Shown: positions 32,497 to 43,930, numbered from the stretch's first letter. The stretch is 64,000 bases of DNA from Hippophae tibetana (GCA_037013495.1 CM072811.1:19620159-19684158), one strand, 5' to 3'. The notes: a model not told the origin generated them from the letters alone. Numbers and translations: made by a program.

Positions 32497-34055
32497 TGAT
32501 GCTTATTTTCGCAAGTGTGCGAATCGTTCAAGTAATAAAGTGTACAAAAAGTACGGATATCGAACCCACAAGGAATGGCGTTACTAAGTACCGAAATTGA
32601 CTAACTCTAATTTTATTTGAAAACCGAATTGTGGAAATTGTTTTAAAAGAAAATTAACATAAAACTAAACGCAAATAACAAAATTTAATGTTGTTCACAA
32701 ATGATTAAAAACGCTAAGGCATTTGAATTCGCTAAATCAATTCAATCCGATTTCAAGTCATGTTATATGGGAATCAAAGCTAAAAGTGATGGTTGAAAAA
32801 CCCAAAATTATCTAATACTCTCTCTCAAGTTATATTAGAATTACTTATCTATGAAAACCGACTATATTTTTATGAAGATTTAATCACAAATAAGCACATT
32901 ACGATTTATGGAATTTCTAGAATAACCACATACATCATGCATTAGGTGTCAAACTCGCATTCAACATACGGTATTTATCACAAGAAGCATTCATTACACA
33001 TCTCCTCTCGGTCTCAATATAATGAAACAAATCATTTAAATCTTGATCAGAAATTTAAAAGCATTAAGCATGGAAATAAATACTCAACTTGAAAACATTG
33101 AATTCATATAACGATAACACAAGAAATCAGATTTTCTTGATTCAACTACATCATAGCCTTAGCAAAAATGAATTAGTTCATAACGAAATTAAGAGCAAAC
33201 ATATTCTCAATTGAATCCATGAACAAACAATCTGAATAAACTGCAGAAAATAAAAGCTAAGGAGAAGAGATGAAGAACTCTTGAAGATGAAGACTTTGTA
33301 GCAACAATTGTGATGATCCTTCAAGCTTCTCCAACCTTTCTCTCCAAAATTTCCTTTTATCCTCCAAAAATAACTTAGATCTGCTCTCTCTGCCGTCCCC
33401 CTCTTTTCCATCATAATGTATATATAGATCTAGGGTTTGGGGGGCAATTTTGGAACAAAACAACATAAAAAATGTGTTTTCGGATGAAACTCGCCGGCGG
33501 CGACATTATTCTCGCCGCGGCGAGATTTCTGGAAAACTAAATTTTGGGTTTTTGGATTTTGGCCGGTGGCCAAAATAATGTGGCCAGCGGCGAGATACTT
33601 TGGCCAGCGGCCAACATAATGTGGCCGGCGGCAAGATTCTTTGGCCGGCGGCGAGAATTATTTGGCCGGCGGCGAGATTAGTTTACCAAAATTTGTGCTC
33701 TCGGGAAGATTTTCGCCAGGATTTTAGCCGGTGGCGAGATGCTTTGGCCGGCGGCGAGATTCACTTGGCCATAATCCGTGCTCCCTGCATGATTTTCAAC
33801 ATTTTCTCCGTAAGGTTTTCGCCGGCGGCGAAATTCCAAATTTTGAAATTTTGTTCTCTTTTCATTTTCATTCAATCCCTATCATTGTACTTTGTCCCTA
33901 ACTTCTCCAAAATCATGATTTTACCTGAAATTGCACTTTAAACACGAAATACCCATGAAATGACATTTGTGGATTAAATAATCAAATAAACACAATTTTC
34001 ACACAAATATCATCATTTAAATCATAACAAAAATGCAATAATTTAGCTCTTATCA
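32497..34055 (-). repeat. Gypsy-B 5' LTR
   Basis: Partner of 26626-28205, with the same TGATGCTTATTTTCGC start and TTATCA end on the plus strand. It has the TATA box at 33419-33426 and a shorter GCCGGCGGCGAG array (33480-33830). By eye there are about 17 base differences from its partner in the first 950 bp. Confidence 0.93.
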
Positions 34056-36036
34056 ATTAAGGATGAGAATAAATTATGGTTTGAGAAAAAAAAGTTGGGG
34101 ATTTCTGATAAGGAAGATGACTCTTCTTCTCCCAAACTTGAAAATGAAAAACTAATTAAGGAACCTCATATGTTTCACCTACAATTTAGTAGGAAAAATA
34201 AGGACGTTATTACTATAGCCTCATCTCCAAACTCTGATGCTTTTCTTTATGATAATACCATGCATTCAAATAAATATTTCGAGATTTACAATAAGGTGCA
34301 TGTTCATCCTTTATCTTCTACTAATAATATCTTTGCTTCTGAAATACCTTCTAATCCTGTTATGTCAACACCTATTGCTTAAATTCACTGGTTAATGATT
34401 AAGAAATGAAGTATCCTCTTGGAACTCGTAAATAGCCTAATAAGTTAGGTTTTTTAAGCATTCATATAATATTGTTTATCCCATATTTGGCTTTTATCTA
34501 TTGTCATTGTTTGTCTAAAACTTACTTAGTCTTTGCAGTTCAGATTTTTTTTGTACCTATCTAGACATTTTCAGGAGGTTCTTGATGATCCAAAGTGGAA
34601 AGCTGCTATGTTAAAAGAAAGGAATGCCCTCCATAAGAATTGTACTTGAGAGTTGGTCGAATTATCAAAGGGGAAGAAAATTGTGGGTTGTAGGTGGGTA
34701 TTCACTATCAAGTTTCATTCCAATGGAACATGGGAAAGAAACAAGGCCAGAGTAGTGGCTAATAGATATGCTCAAACTTATAGGATTGACTATCAAGAAA
34801 TATTTTCTCCTGTAGCCGAGATGAGAAATGTTCAAATTATACTTTCTATTACTATGAATCTAGGTTGGCAATTACTTCAATTTGATGTAAAGAATACAAT
34901 TCTCTATGGAGAACTATCAGAGGAGGTGTATATGGAACTAAAGATGGAAAGGTGTGTAGGATGAAGAAAGCTTTGTAGGGGTTGAATCACCTAGGGCATG
35001 GTTTGATAAGTTGAGCTAAGCAATGAATGAATATGGTTTTAAACAAGCCTAGGTAGATCATACTCTTTTCTATGAAAAAATGGTGATGATATTACCCTAT
35101 TGTTGGTTTATGTTGATGATATGAATGTTACATGTAATAATATTGGTAAGATAGAAAGATTACATTGTTACTTGCCAAAAGAATTTGAAATGAAAGATCT
35201 ACAAAATCTAAAATATTTCTTTAAAATCAAAGTTTCTAAATCTAAGCAAATACTCTTTTTCTCTCACAAAAATATATACTAGATCTCTTTATTGAAACTA
35301 ATAATTTTACTTGTACTACTATAGACACACCTATTCAGGTGAATCACAATTTAACTATTTATTCTGATCAGATTTCAATTAATGAAGGAAGATATCAAAA
35401 ATTAGTAAGAAAACTAATTTCCTTGATTTATACTCAACCTAATTTATACTATATTGTTAGTGTGGTAAATCAAATCATACATAATCCAAGTGACAAGCAT
35501 ATGGAAGCTATGAATTGAATTTTGGTCTATTTGAAGTCCTCCCTAAGCAAGGATATTTTATTCTTGAAACATATACATCTACACATGACGAGTTACACTG
35601 ACTCTAACTTTACATGTTATGAAATGGATAGAAAGTCTACTTCATGGTATCTTACATTTATTTGAGGAATTTTGGTAACTTGAATGAGTAAGAAACATAA
35701 CATGATATCATTGTCCAGCACAAAATCCAAGTATCGCGCTCCTTTTCACGATTTATGAAGATTTTTTGGTTAAAGATTTTGTCAAATAAATTTGGTTCTG
35801 GTCCTAAGGAGTCTATGATTTTATTATATGATAATACTGTAACAATTTTAATTGTAAATAATCAAATACAACATGGCCAAACTAAGCACATTGAACTTGA
35901 TAGAAACTTTATCAAATACAATTTAAATGATGATGTTAATCAATTGAGTGATATTATAACTCATGTTATTACATTAAGTTCTTTTCATACATTATTATCC
36001 AAATTAAACATGTGTGATATCTATGATCTAATTTAA
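34056..36036 (+). pseudogene. Copia-3 RT and RNase H
   Basis: Copia-3 resumes after Gypsy-B with an acidic linker (34095-34380), then RT in the frame 34653-34964 (GCRWVFTIKFHSNGTWERNK, YQEIFSPVAEMRN, LLQFDVKNTILYGELSEEVY). The YVDD box is at 35100-35282 (LVYVDDMNVT, KEFEMKDLQNLKYFFKIKVS). Post-RT blocks include YQKLVRKLISLIYT near 35395. RNase H is in the frame 35755-36036 (LLYDNTVTILIVNNQIQHG, TKHIELDRNFIKYNL, KLNMCDIYDLI). Frameshifts at about 34960 and 35100 and several stops make it inactive. Confidence 0.87.
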
Positions 36037-36042
36037 TAAGGA

Positions 36043-36335
36043 ATTAAAATGTACATTTATTTTTAGATATTTATTTATTATTATTATTATTATTTAAATA
36101 TTTATATTTATTATCATTCATTAAGTAGGATTAAATTAAAATATTAGATATTTAATATTATTATAATTAAAATATTAAATAATTATTTTTTTATTATAAT
36201 TAAAATATTAAATAATTTTTTTATTAGGATTAAAATTTTAATATTTTATCTATATAAATAGATATGTAATATTTTAGTATTATTATGAACGAAAATTAAA
36301 ATATTTTTTTTCTAATTTTATAGTTAACTTCTTAA
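36043..36335 (+). repeat. Copia-3 3' LTR-like block
   Basis: It starts seven bases after the RNase H stop. Its right part (36128-36320) matches 39493-39680, including a shared run reading AGATATTTAATATTATTATA and a TATAAATA box region. The two copies differ by several substitutions and a local duplication here. No clean TG...CA ends are visible, and its 3' edge near 36335 joins unrelated sequence. Confidence 0.55.
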
Positions 36336-36829
36336 CCACTGCTACCTAGAGTGTTTCAACCGCTAGCCAAGGGACTCTACCAGTCGACGTCGCTCCAATC
36401 ATCACGAGCCAGTTCCCACTTTCGACAATTGTATTTTGCATTATCTTCGCTGGTGTTATTATACCTAATCTAAATCGCCTTTCTAACCAACACTGTTGCA
36501 ACCTTTTCTGGCATTACTCTGCTCATTTCTCTTTCTTCACAACAGTACCGCCAGTTCTATTTTTGAACCATCACGAATTCCAAACGTCAACCCAACCATC
36601 GTGAGCCCAGTCATCACTTTCACCATCTCTAGCAAGTCAGAACCAAGATCCCACATTCACTTAGCATATTTAGCAAGAAGAGTCGTCACAAACCCAGATT
36701 CAACTACGAAACTAGACCGACCTTGCACCGACGGCATCTATTGGGAAAATCGGGTATATTTTACCTATTCTAAGTAGTTACTATTCACTTATGATTTAAA
36801 TGAATAGAACTCAAACTAACCCGACAAAA
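36336..36829. other. Unassigned stretch of higher GC
   Basis: It is richer in C than its surroundings (for example 36340-36440 and 36560-36750), with one open frame at 36496-36777 that has no motif I recognise. It could be a leader of another element or an old gene scrap. Not called a gene. Confidence 0.35.
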
Positions 36830-37183
36830 TAATGCTATTGGAAATATAATACTAAAATAAACGAAAGCAGATATTGAAGCAGAAATATTAAAATAGAAAA
36901 AATAAAAACACTAGAAATTTAATGAGGTTCGATATAAATGTTATCTAGATTCTCGGGTGTTATTGACCACTTCTTCTATCTCTAAATGGATGAACTCCAA
37001 AACTACAACTAATTTGGAAAAATTGAGCTAATCAATTACCCTTACAAAAGAGAGGAAGATTTACAAATTTTGGAAGGCTTACAAATGGTGGATGATGGCT
37101 TTATTTATAGCCCAAAATATAACTTCATCTTCATTCCTAACCAATGTGGGACTTTTCCAATTTTCTCATTAAGGAGCTATACA
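36830..37183 (-). repeat. Copia-4 3' LTR
   Basis: On the minus strand it starts TGTATAGCTCC (37183). It shares a long stretch with 38077-38302 (GACCACTTCTTCTATCTC, CAATTACCCTTACAAAAGAG, TTTATAGCCCAAAATATAA). The far end near 36830 is approximate. Confidence 0.7.
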
Positions 37184-37239
37184 AAAAATCTCCACCTTAA
37201 TGACTTAGTAATTCTCAAATGATTTCTTTAATCACTAGA

Positions 37240-38076
37240 TGAGCGACGTTAGTGCCAATTTAAATTTATAGGATGTTAATCAAGTCCAGACAATGTTTGA
37301 ACTTGATTGCTGTTACCACCTCGGTCATCATATATGCGAGATTCTCTATAGTATTGATCTTCTAAACTAGTATTCCACCTTCTTCAATAACCTCTAGCAC
37401 GAAATGATAAAGAACGTCAATGTGCTTTGTATGTGCATGGTAGACTTGGTTCTTTGCTAAATGAATAACACTCTAACTGTCACAAAACACCTTAATATGT
37501 TTTTGACCAATTCCCAAGTCTTTAAGCAAACCTCGTAACCAAATAGCTTTCTTTACAGCCTCTGTAACTTTCATATACTCTGCCTCTATAGTAGACAAAG
37601 CAACTGTGGACTACAAGGTAGACTTCCAACTGATTGGTGCTCTAGCAAGAATAAACACATAATTAGTAGTTGACCGACGCTTATCTAAATCTCCTGCATA
37701 GTCAGAATCACAATATCCAACTACACATTGACCAACGGTATTATCTTGTTGAAATACTAAACCAACATTTACTATATTTAGAATATACCGTATAATCCAT
37801 TTTACAGCCAACTAATGTCCTTTACCAGGATTATGCATGTACCTGCTTACAACATTAACCGCATATGAAATGTCAGGTCTTGTAAACACCATTGCATACA
37901 TTAAGCTAGCAATCGCATTTACATACTGTACATTTTCCATGGATTCCCATTCTGCATCATTCTTAGGAGATAATTGAGCATTAAGATTGAATTGAGGAAC
38001 AAGCGGAGTACTTATAGGTTTTGTCTCTTCATTCATACCAAAATATTGTAGTACCTTCTTAAAATATTGACTCTGA
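37240..38076 (-). pseudogene. Copia-4 RT C-terminus and RNase H
   Basis: The frame 38036-37812 has MNEETKPISTPL, NAIASLMYAMVFTRPDISYA and VSRYMHNPGKGH. The frame 37811-37611 has VKWIIRYILNI, GYCDSDYAGDLDKRRSTTNYVF, the copia post-RT/RNase H junction. RNase H continues to about 37240 with AIWLRGLLKDLG, LAKNQVYHA and TKHIDVLYHFV. A few stops are seen. The catalytic RT core is lost through the deletion at 38077. Confidence 0.85.
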
Positions 38077-38302
38077 CTCGAGTGTTGTTGACCACTTCTT
38101 CTATCTCCAAATGGATGAACTCTAAAATTATAACTAATTTGACAAAATTGAACTAATCAATTACCCTTACAAAAGAGAGAAAGATTTACAAATTTTGGAA
38201 TACTTACAAATGGTGGAGGATGACTATTTATAGCCCAAAATATAATATTCATCTTCATTCCTAATCAACGTGAAACTTTTCTAATTTGCTCGGAGCTATA
38301 CA
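38077..38302 (-). repeat. Copia-4 5' LTR, truncated
   Basis: It covers the first 226 bp of the LTR (minus-strand TGTATAGCTCC onward) and then changes abruptly to RT coding sequence at about 38077. The missing part is present in the 3' LTR. Confidence 0.75.
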
Positions 38303-39484
38303 ACAATATCCACTGCTTCTCTCTTTGCAGCCATCGTTCTCTTTTTTTTTTTACAGCGCCAATGGTGCCCTTCTGCAGATTTGTGATCGTCAACGCCACC
38401 TACTCCCTACGCTGCCACATTTTACGATAAACTCCAGCCCTTTTTCGTCCAAGTGACAGTTTGATAGTTACTACTTTCAAATTGCCTTGAAAATTTTCGC
38501 TGATATTACTGGACTTATTGAGTTAAAGCCTATGATTCCTATCGGGCCATGGTTCTGATGTATATTGGGCTTCTTTGATATTTGGACTAATTATTTTAGT
38601 ATTTATGATATTGTTTGATATTTGGGTTTTTCTTGGTGTTTTTTCTCCCAATTGCTATAGATTCATAAGTGTGTTAGTAAAGAGGTATAAATTGTGTATA
38701 CAAGTTCTTATCGTAGAGCTGATCTTCATTTGCAATAAGTGATTTAATATTTTTATTTTTAGATTGATAGGGTTTTGTACTGATTGTTTATTTAGATACT
38801 ATGAGATTATTTGATGACAGAGAAATTTTTTGTTTTGTCGTCTTTTATCGAGCACTTTGCTCATTCTATGACGATGTTTGATAGTTTTTCTATGGTTTAG
38901 TTCAATTTTACTGTTATAAGATCTGATTTATTTGAGTGTTTTGTGGTTGTTATTATGTGTATTATAAGTATTAATTGAGGTTATTATTTAATTAATCGAA
39001 GATTTTTTTTATTATACGTTTATATTTGATTAATTATAATTATCATTTAAAACAGGATAGAATTGGAACTTTATTTATACTATAAGGGCTTTATTATTAG
39101 AAGATTTTTTTTATATCTTTTTATTTAAGTTAATTATGTTTGATATTTAGACTCTACCTTAAAGGAGAGAATTAGAATATGTCTTCCTTTCACATGTGGT
39201 GATAGCAACTTATGTTAACTTTGATTTGATTTGTTAGATTCTTACCCTGCTAACTATTCCTATTTTCAGGAAACTTTTTTCAGTATGGTTTTACTTCACT
39301 TTATCATCAATACTCCACCACTTGTTTGTTATGTGTGGTTTTATTGTTATTTAACCTATGGATAGCATCTTTTGTTGCTTTCTATATGTAAAGGATTTTA
39401 TGTGTTATCCTACAATCTTAAGGACTTTTTACTACATGTGGTTTACAATTTCAATTAAGATTAAAGTCATCAAAAAAATGATGC
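38303..39484. other. Unassigned stretch, no gene called
   Basis: A short C-rich part (38310-38440) is followed by T-rich sequence without coding signs. It may be the interior of the element bounded by the LTR-like blocks at 36043 and 39485, but no domain supports that. Confidence 0.35.
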
Positions 39485-39800
39485 ATAAGGAGGAATTAAA
39501 ATATTAGATATTTAATATTATTATAATTAAGATATTAGATAATTACTATTATGTTTCCTTATTAGGATTAAGATTTTAGTATTTTATCGCTATAAATACA
39601 CATATGTAATCTTTTATTATTATTATGAATTAGAATCAGAATGTCTTTTTTTTGTTTTTTTTTTATTTTATTCTTAACTTATTTCAATTATTTAATATTC
39701 TCTTCCGCATAAATATATTTTATATTTTTGCTGATTAACATATTTGTGTAAATATTTTATTTGGGCTAATGAAATTACGAAGCACTTTTTCCTATTACAA
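39485..39800 (+). repeat. Second LTR/primer-region copy of the Copia-3 family
   Basis: It begins after AAGGAGGA and matches the Copia-3 3' LTR block (39493-39680). Then 39722-39800 matches the left end of Copia-3 on both sides of the solo LTR (21277-21302 joined to 22042-22110), including GATTAACATATTT and a degraded tRNA-Met primer site. It is therefore an LTR with adjoining leader, and it is also the empty site for the solo LTR. Confidence 0.65.
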
Positions 39801-39816
39801 ATCTAATTAATAATAA

Positions 39817-39924
39817 TAACATCACCAAATCTATTCACCTTTCTAGAGTCTTCCGTATTAATTATTCTAGTAACATCACCAAATCTATTCACTTTTCTAG
39901 AGTCTTCCGTATTAATTATTCTAG
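39817..39924 (+). repeat. 54-bp tandem duplication
   Basis: TAACATCACCAAATCTATTC starts at 39817 and again at 39871. The two 54-bp units differ at one visible position (CACCTTT versus CACTTTT). A third unit is begun only as TAACAT. Confidence 0.92.
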
Positions 39925-42240
39925 TAACATTGATCGAGAATAATCCTATTTAAAAAAGTCATAATTAATATCTTGGGAATCATGTATTAAAATGTACGTG
40001 TGTGTTTCAATTTGTGTAAAATGTCCTAGAATGCGATTAAGATTAAGATGGCTAGTCAAGTTTGTATATATATGCAAGGTAATTAGCTTATTAAGTATGA
40101 GTTAAAGAGCATAAGTGAGATAATATATGTATTAACACGATGTTAAGTATACTATAAGTGTTAGTATTATTTAATATTAGTGTAATATTAATTTATTAAA
40201 GTATTTTACTTTCAACTCAATGATTTCGTATAAAGTGGAATGATCCAAGACTGAAAAATAAATGGTCGAAGAGGACTACTATTAGAAGCAAGCAAGTAAT
40301 CATAGAAGATGGCGTTGAGAGTGCAAGACGATCTAAGACAAAGCAAAGTGATCGAGGAGTATCACATGTAAAGTGTAACGGTTGGCTTTTCAAAAGTAGT
40401 TAATATCTGCATAGAGTAAAGATTGACTCAAATCATACTATGCTCTAACACAATCTACGAGGATTGTCAAGTTGGTTAGTTTTTTAGTTTTTTGAAAAAG
40501 TTACTTCAAGTTATAATTTTAAACTTTATAAAATTTGGAGAAAAATTTATAGGTGGCTATAACTATTAAAGTTAGTGTGAATATGGGTAGCATATTTTTA
40601 ATGGAAATGTTTTTATGAGATTTGATAAGTGATAATTTATAAATATTTTTTTTATTAATTCCTCCATATTTATGCTTATTATATTGTTCCTATTTGTTAC
40701 ATTTGTTTGTTTTATATTTTATGATAAAATCTGAATTTTTAGAATTTTTTATGGCTTTTTAATTAATTTTATTTGATAGTTGAATGCACTTAGAACGAGA
40801 TGTGAATGTACTTAGACAGACCGTGGGTTTACTTAGCAAAGAAGCCCCTAACCATTGATTTGTTCCACTAGAAGTGTGCCAAAACATGTGTTGTTTGGTC
40901 GTTATCCACTTCAATCTAATATGTCGCGTTATTTGCATTGTTCACGCATTGTTCCAAATTTGACACGTGGTATGCTAAGAAGCATCCATTTGACTTCTTT
41001 TAGCAGTCCTAACTTAATATGAGTATAAAATTCAATTTAAATCCATATAAATACTTATAAAATATCTATTTTGAAGGAAATAATGAGAAGAATTTAAAAA
41101 AATTATTTGAAGCATGTTGAAGAACTTTTGAAGAGAAATATAAGAACAAATTTAGAAACTCATACATCTAATTGATTTCGCTTTACTTTCTTATTAAAAA
41201 AATAAGATTATCTTCCTTTTTATAATTATGAATTGTATTTTTTTTGTATGTATTGAATTTTATGTCTAATTAAATAATTCATTATGAATATGTATAATTC
41301 CAAACCCTAAATTATGATTTAATATGAATTATGTTATTATTTGAATAATGTTTCAATTATTAATTTATTGATGTGTTTAATTTTATGTTTAAGTGCTAAT
41401 GCATGTTAATTATTGAATTAGGTGTATAATTATTTTGATATTTATTTTTGTTTATTGCTAGATTATGAAGTTTATATGAAATTGCTAATTTTTGTAATTG
41501 AAGTAATAAGTTGTAATTTTTATTACAATTGAAAATAATTACTTATGTTAGAAATTATTAACGATTTCAATTTCATCTAATTTAGTTATTATTTTTTTTA
41601 TTATAATATAACAAATGAATTAAATCTAGTAATCATAATTTCAAGTTATTCATGAATTAGATTGACGAATTACCAAGTTGTTAATCAATTACAAAGTAAG
41701 AAAAAATATGAAATTTTAGGAGAACTTAAATTTCTAAAACTAAAATTGTGAAAAACAAAAAGGAATCTTAAAGTTATATAATAAATTTAGGATTTAAAAA
41801 TTGAATTGATCGTGACATGATAAATTTAATTCTAATCTAGTTGTAAAAATAATCCAATAATCACATGTTTTTTTTATTAATCCAAAAAAATTGTACTTTT
41901 TACTATTTTTTTATCCTTTTATGTTATTTTATTTTTCTGTGAAAATATTTAAAAACCCTATTTGTGATATTTTAGGATTTGATTTTTAAATTAATAATTA
42001 ATAATTAAATTTTCTTAATTCTATGTGAGCAATAACCCTTATTTGCATTATATTTAGATCGGTATATTTAATTTTTTAAAAGAATTAAAAAAATAAGATT
42101 AAATATTAAATAGTCTAATTTAGACATATCAAGATTATTCACTTACAACAATGAGACCACGTCCTCACTAAAAGAAGGTGTAAAAGCATATCATAATTGA
42201 AAGTGCAAAGCCAATAAAGCTTTAGACTTGGTAAAAAGCC
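39925..42240. other. AT-rich stretch with a possible old LTR (about 40790-42050)
   Basis: No protein domain is found. The part 40790-41160 has promoter-like sequence (CACGTGG-containing ACACGTGGTA near 40965, TATAAATACTTATA near 41040). The T-rich stretch after it (ATTTTATGTCTAATT near 41260) resembles the R/U5 region of the Gypsy-C LTR. This suggests a decayed gypsy solo LTR, but the ends are not visible. Confidence 0.3.
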
Positions 42241-42254
42241 TCATATCGATTCTA

Positions 42255-42770
42255 AAAATTTAAGAAGTGATGATACCGAGAGAAGCATTAGACATCGTTG
42301 CAAAAGTGGCTAAAAATAAAGATTTAGAATTTTTTTTATCATACACTATATATTCTATGAGTTCAAAAAAGAAGAGAATGAGGAGGATGAAGAAGAGGAA
42401 GACAAAAAAGATGAAGAAAACATAGAAGATTAGGATGAAAAAGAGCAATCACTCGACAAAGAGAAAGAGATGAAGCATGAAAATACAAATGTTGAAAGAA
42501 CGAGTGAGGATGATCCAACATGATTAGAGGTTAGTAAAAGTTGGCCCATTGAACTTGAGAGTGGCAACATTGTAATGGAGAAGAATGATAGAATACCAAT
42601 TCAATAAAGCAAGAAAGAGAACAATGAAAATAAGGTACTTATGCCACCAAATGTGATCAAAGAAAAAATAATTGTTTTTATTAAAGTAAATAAGCCATGT
42701 CAAGGAGACGATGATGATGCAAAATTAAGATATATCTTACGCTATAGGCGGACCAATAGAGAGGACTAGG
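42255..42770 (+). pseudogene. Acidic coding remnant, unknown
   Basis: The plus strand reads an open but broken frame with a long Glu/Asp/Lys tract (EFKKEENEEDEEEEDKKDEE from about 42359) followed by stretches such as ERTSEDDPT and SWPIELESGNIVMEKNDRIP, with three or four stops. Low-complexity acidic tracts occur in several plant transposon-associated ORFs, but nothing here fixes a family. It may be a gene or transposon fragment. Confidence 0.3.
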
Positions 42771-43154
42771 AGGGGTTATAGCCATTCTAAAAAATTTCAA
42801 AAAACTTAATTTGTAATTTTTAAAAAATTAATATATATTCTATAATTAAATAATACTTCAAACTTTTTCTTTGAGTTATATGGAAAAATAGAAGAAGGTA
42901 TATAAGTAAAAAGCCTAATCAAAATTTAAAGATCAAATTGCAATAAAAATGTCTTAACCAAAAAGCCCATTCACTCCAACCCAACCAATAAATTAAAGAG
43001 TAAATAGATTTTTATACAATCAAGTTTTGAAAGCTGTTACAAATATACCGTTGAATTTTCATTTGTTATTTTATACCATCAAATTTTGCATATGTGATAA
43101 ATATACCACCTGTATTAATTTTTAATGAGAGTTAACGATTGATGTATCTAAATC

Positions 43155-43930
43155 CCTAAATACTCCCCAAATTAGATCACACTCATACCCTTTCCCCCCC
43201 TTTACGGACACACACTCTCGAGTAACAACCCTCAGTCACCCATCCTAATCGATCCAATCTCATCAACACATCCCAATTAGTGAAAACTTGATCATAAAAC
43301 ACCCTTTAAATCCTGATTCACTCGCAAATAAAGAGCAATGAAATGATTTTTTACTTTGGTACAAAGCCATAAAATGATGGATGCTTCACAATCCAACATT
43401 TAAAAATGACAATAGTGGCAATATTCTCGTGTGATTCTATCCAAAGTACCGACCTTGTACTCTTAATTTATAGGGGTGATTCCCTACGTAGTTCTTAATT
43501 TCCTTCCATACAAATGTTTTATGTAACAAATATAGAGACGTAGATCACTACATAAAAATAGCATGATATTGTACTCGATGTTCCAATTGTAGCTTATAAC
43601 CATGCCAAAATTTGATAATTAGCTCCAACGAAAAAAATAAAAATAAAAAATATATTAATAATGTAACACTATAGTTTTTTCTTGAAAATAATCAATTAAG
43701 TTTCTTCCATTTTATCTTTTTGGTTACACATGCTTAACAAAATGGTAAAACAATATATATATATAATTCAAGATTTAAAGGGTGTTTTATGATCAGGTTT
43801 TTGCTAGCTGTGGTGTGTTAATGAAGGTGGGTCTTTCGGTGGTTGGGGGTTGTTAGTCGTGGGTGGGTCTTCATAGAGAGGTGGGAAAAGGGTACTAGTG
43901 TGATCTTATTAGATGGTGTTTAGGGACATA
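43155..43930. repeat. Long inverted repeat, two arms of about 160 bp around a 450-bp spacer
   Basis: The left arm 43155-43317 and the reverse complement of 43771-43930 match over their length, with best identity at the inner end (TGATCATAAAACACCCTTTA) and in TTAGATCACACT/ATAAGATCACACT. The arms have several substitutions and small indels. The spacer (43318-43770) is AT-rich without domains. It fits a foldback element or terminal repeats of a small DNA transposon. No target duplication was found. Confidence 0.75.

Larger units (their letters stand above)
26626..34055 (-). mobile_element. Gypsy-B, full-length non-autonomous Athila/Tat-like element (gag-protease only)
   Basis: The 7,430-bp element is flanked by ATTAA at 26621-26625 and 34056-34060. 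Its LTRs of 1,580 and 1,559 bp differ by roughly 2% by eye plus repeat-number indels. On the minus strand: 5' LTR, tRNA-Asp primer site, one intact 839-codon gag-protease ORF, about 1.5 kb without coding domains, a G-rich polypurine tract, 3' LTR. No RT, RNase H or integrase is present, so it must use proteins of a partner element. This fits the published class of terminal-repeat elements with a GAG domain (TR-GAG). It is the youngest well-dated insertion in Copia-3. Confidence 0.93.
21175..36335 (+). mobile_element. Copia-3, Ty1/copia element disrupted by three insertions
   Basis: Plus-strand copia domains appear in order but are separated: primer-site and leader debris (22037-22110), gag and protease (22540-23787), pre-integrase and integrase (25708-26625), RT and RNase H (34056-36036), then an LTR-like block. 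Reading resumes correctly across each insertion. The 5' LTR is poorly preserved (about 21175-21302). Nested elements are a solo LTR (21303-22036), a gypsy-type LTR insertion (23788-25707) and Gypsy-B (26626-34055). Subtracting them leaves about 5 kb, the normal copia size. The coding sequence is full of stops. Confidence 0.85.
36830..38302 (-). mobile_element. Copia-4, internally deleted copia element
   Basis: Two related LTR segments (about 36830-37183 and 38077-38302) enclose only the end of a copia pol on the minus strand. The right LTR is cut and joined directly to RT sequence. Primer site, gag, protease, integrase and most of RT are missing. A polypurine-like AAGGTGGAGA lies on the minus strand at 37196-37187, beside the left LTR. 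Confidence 0.75.
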
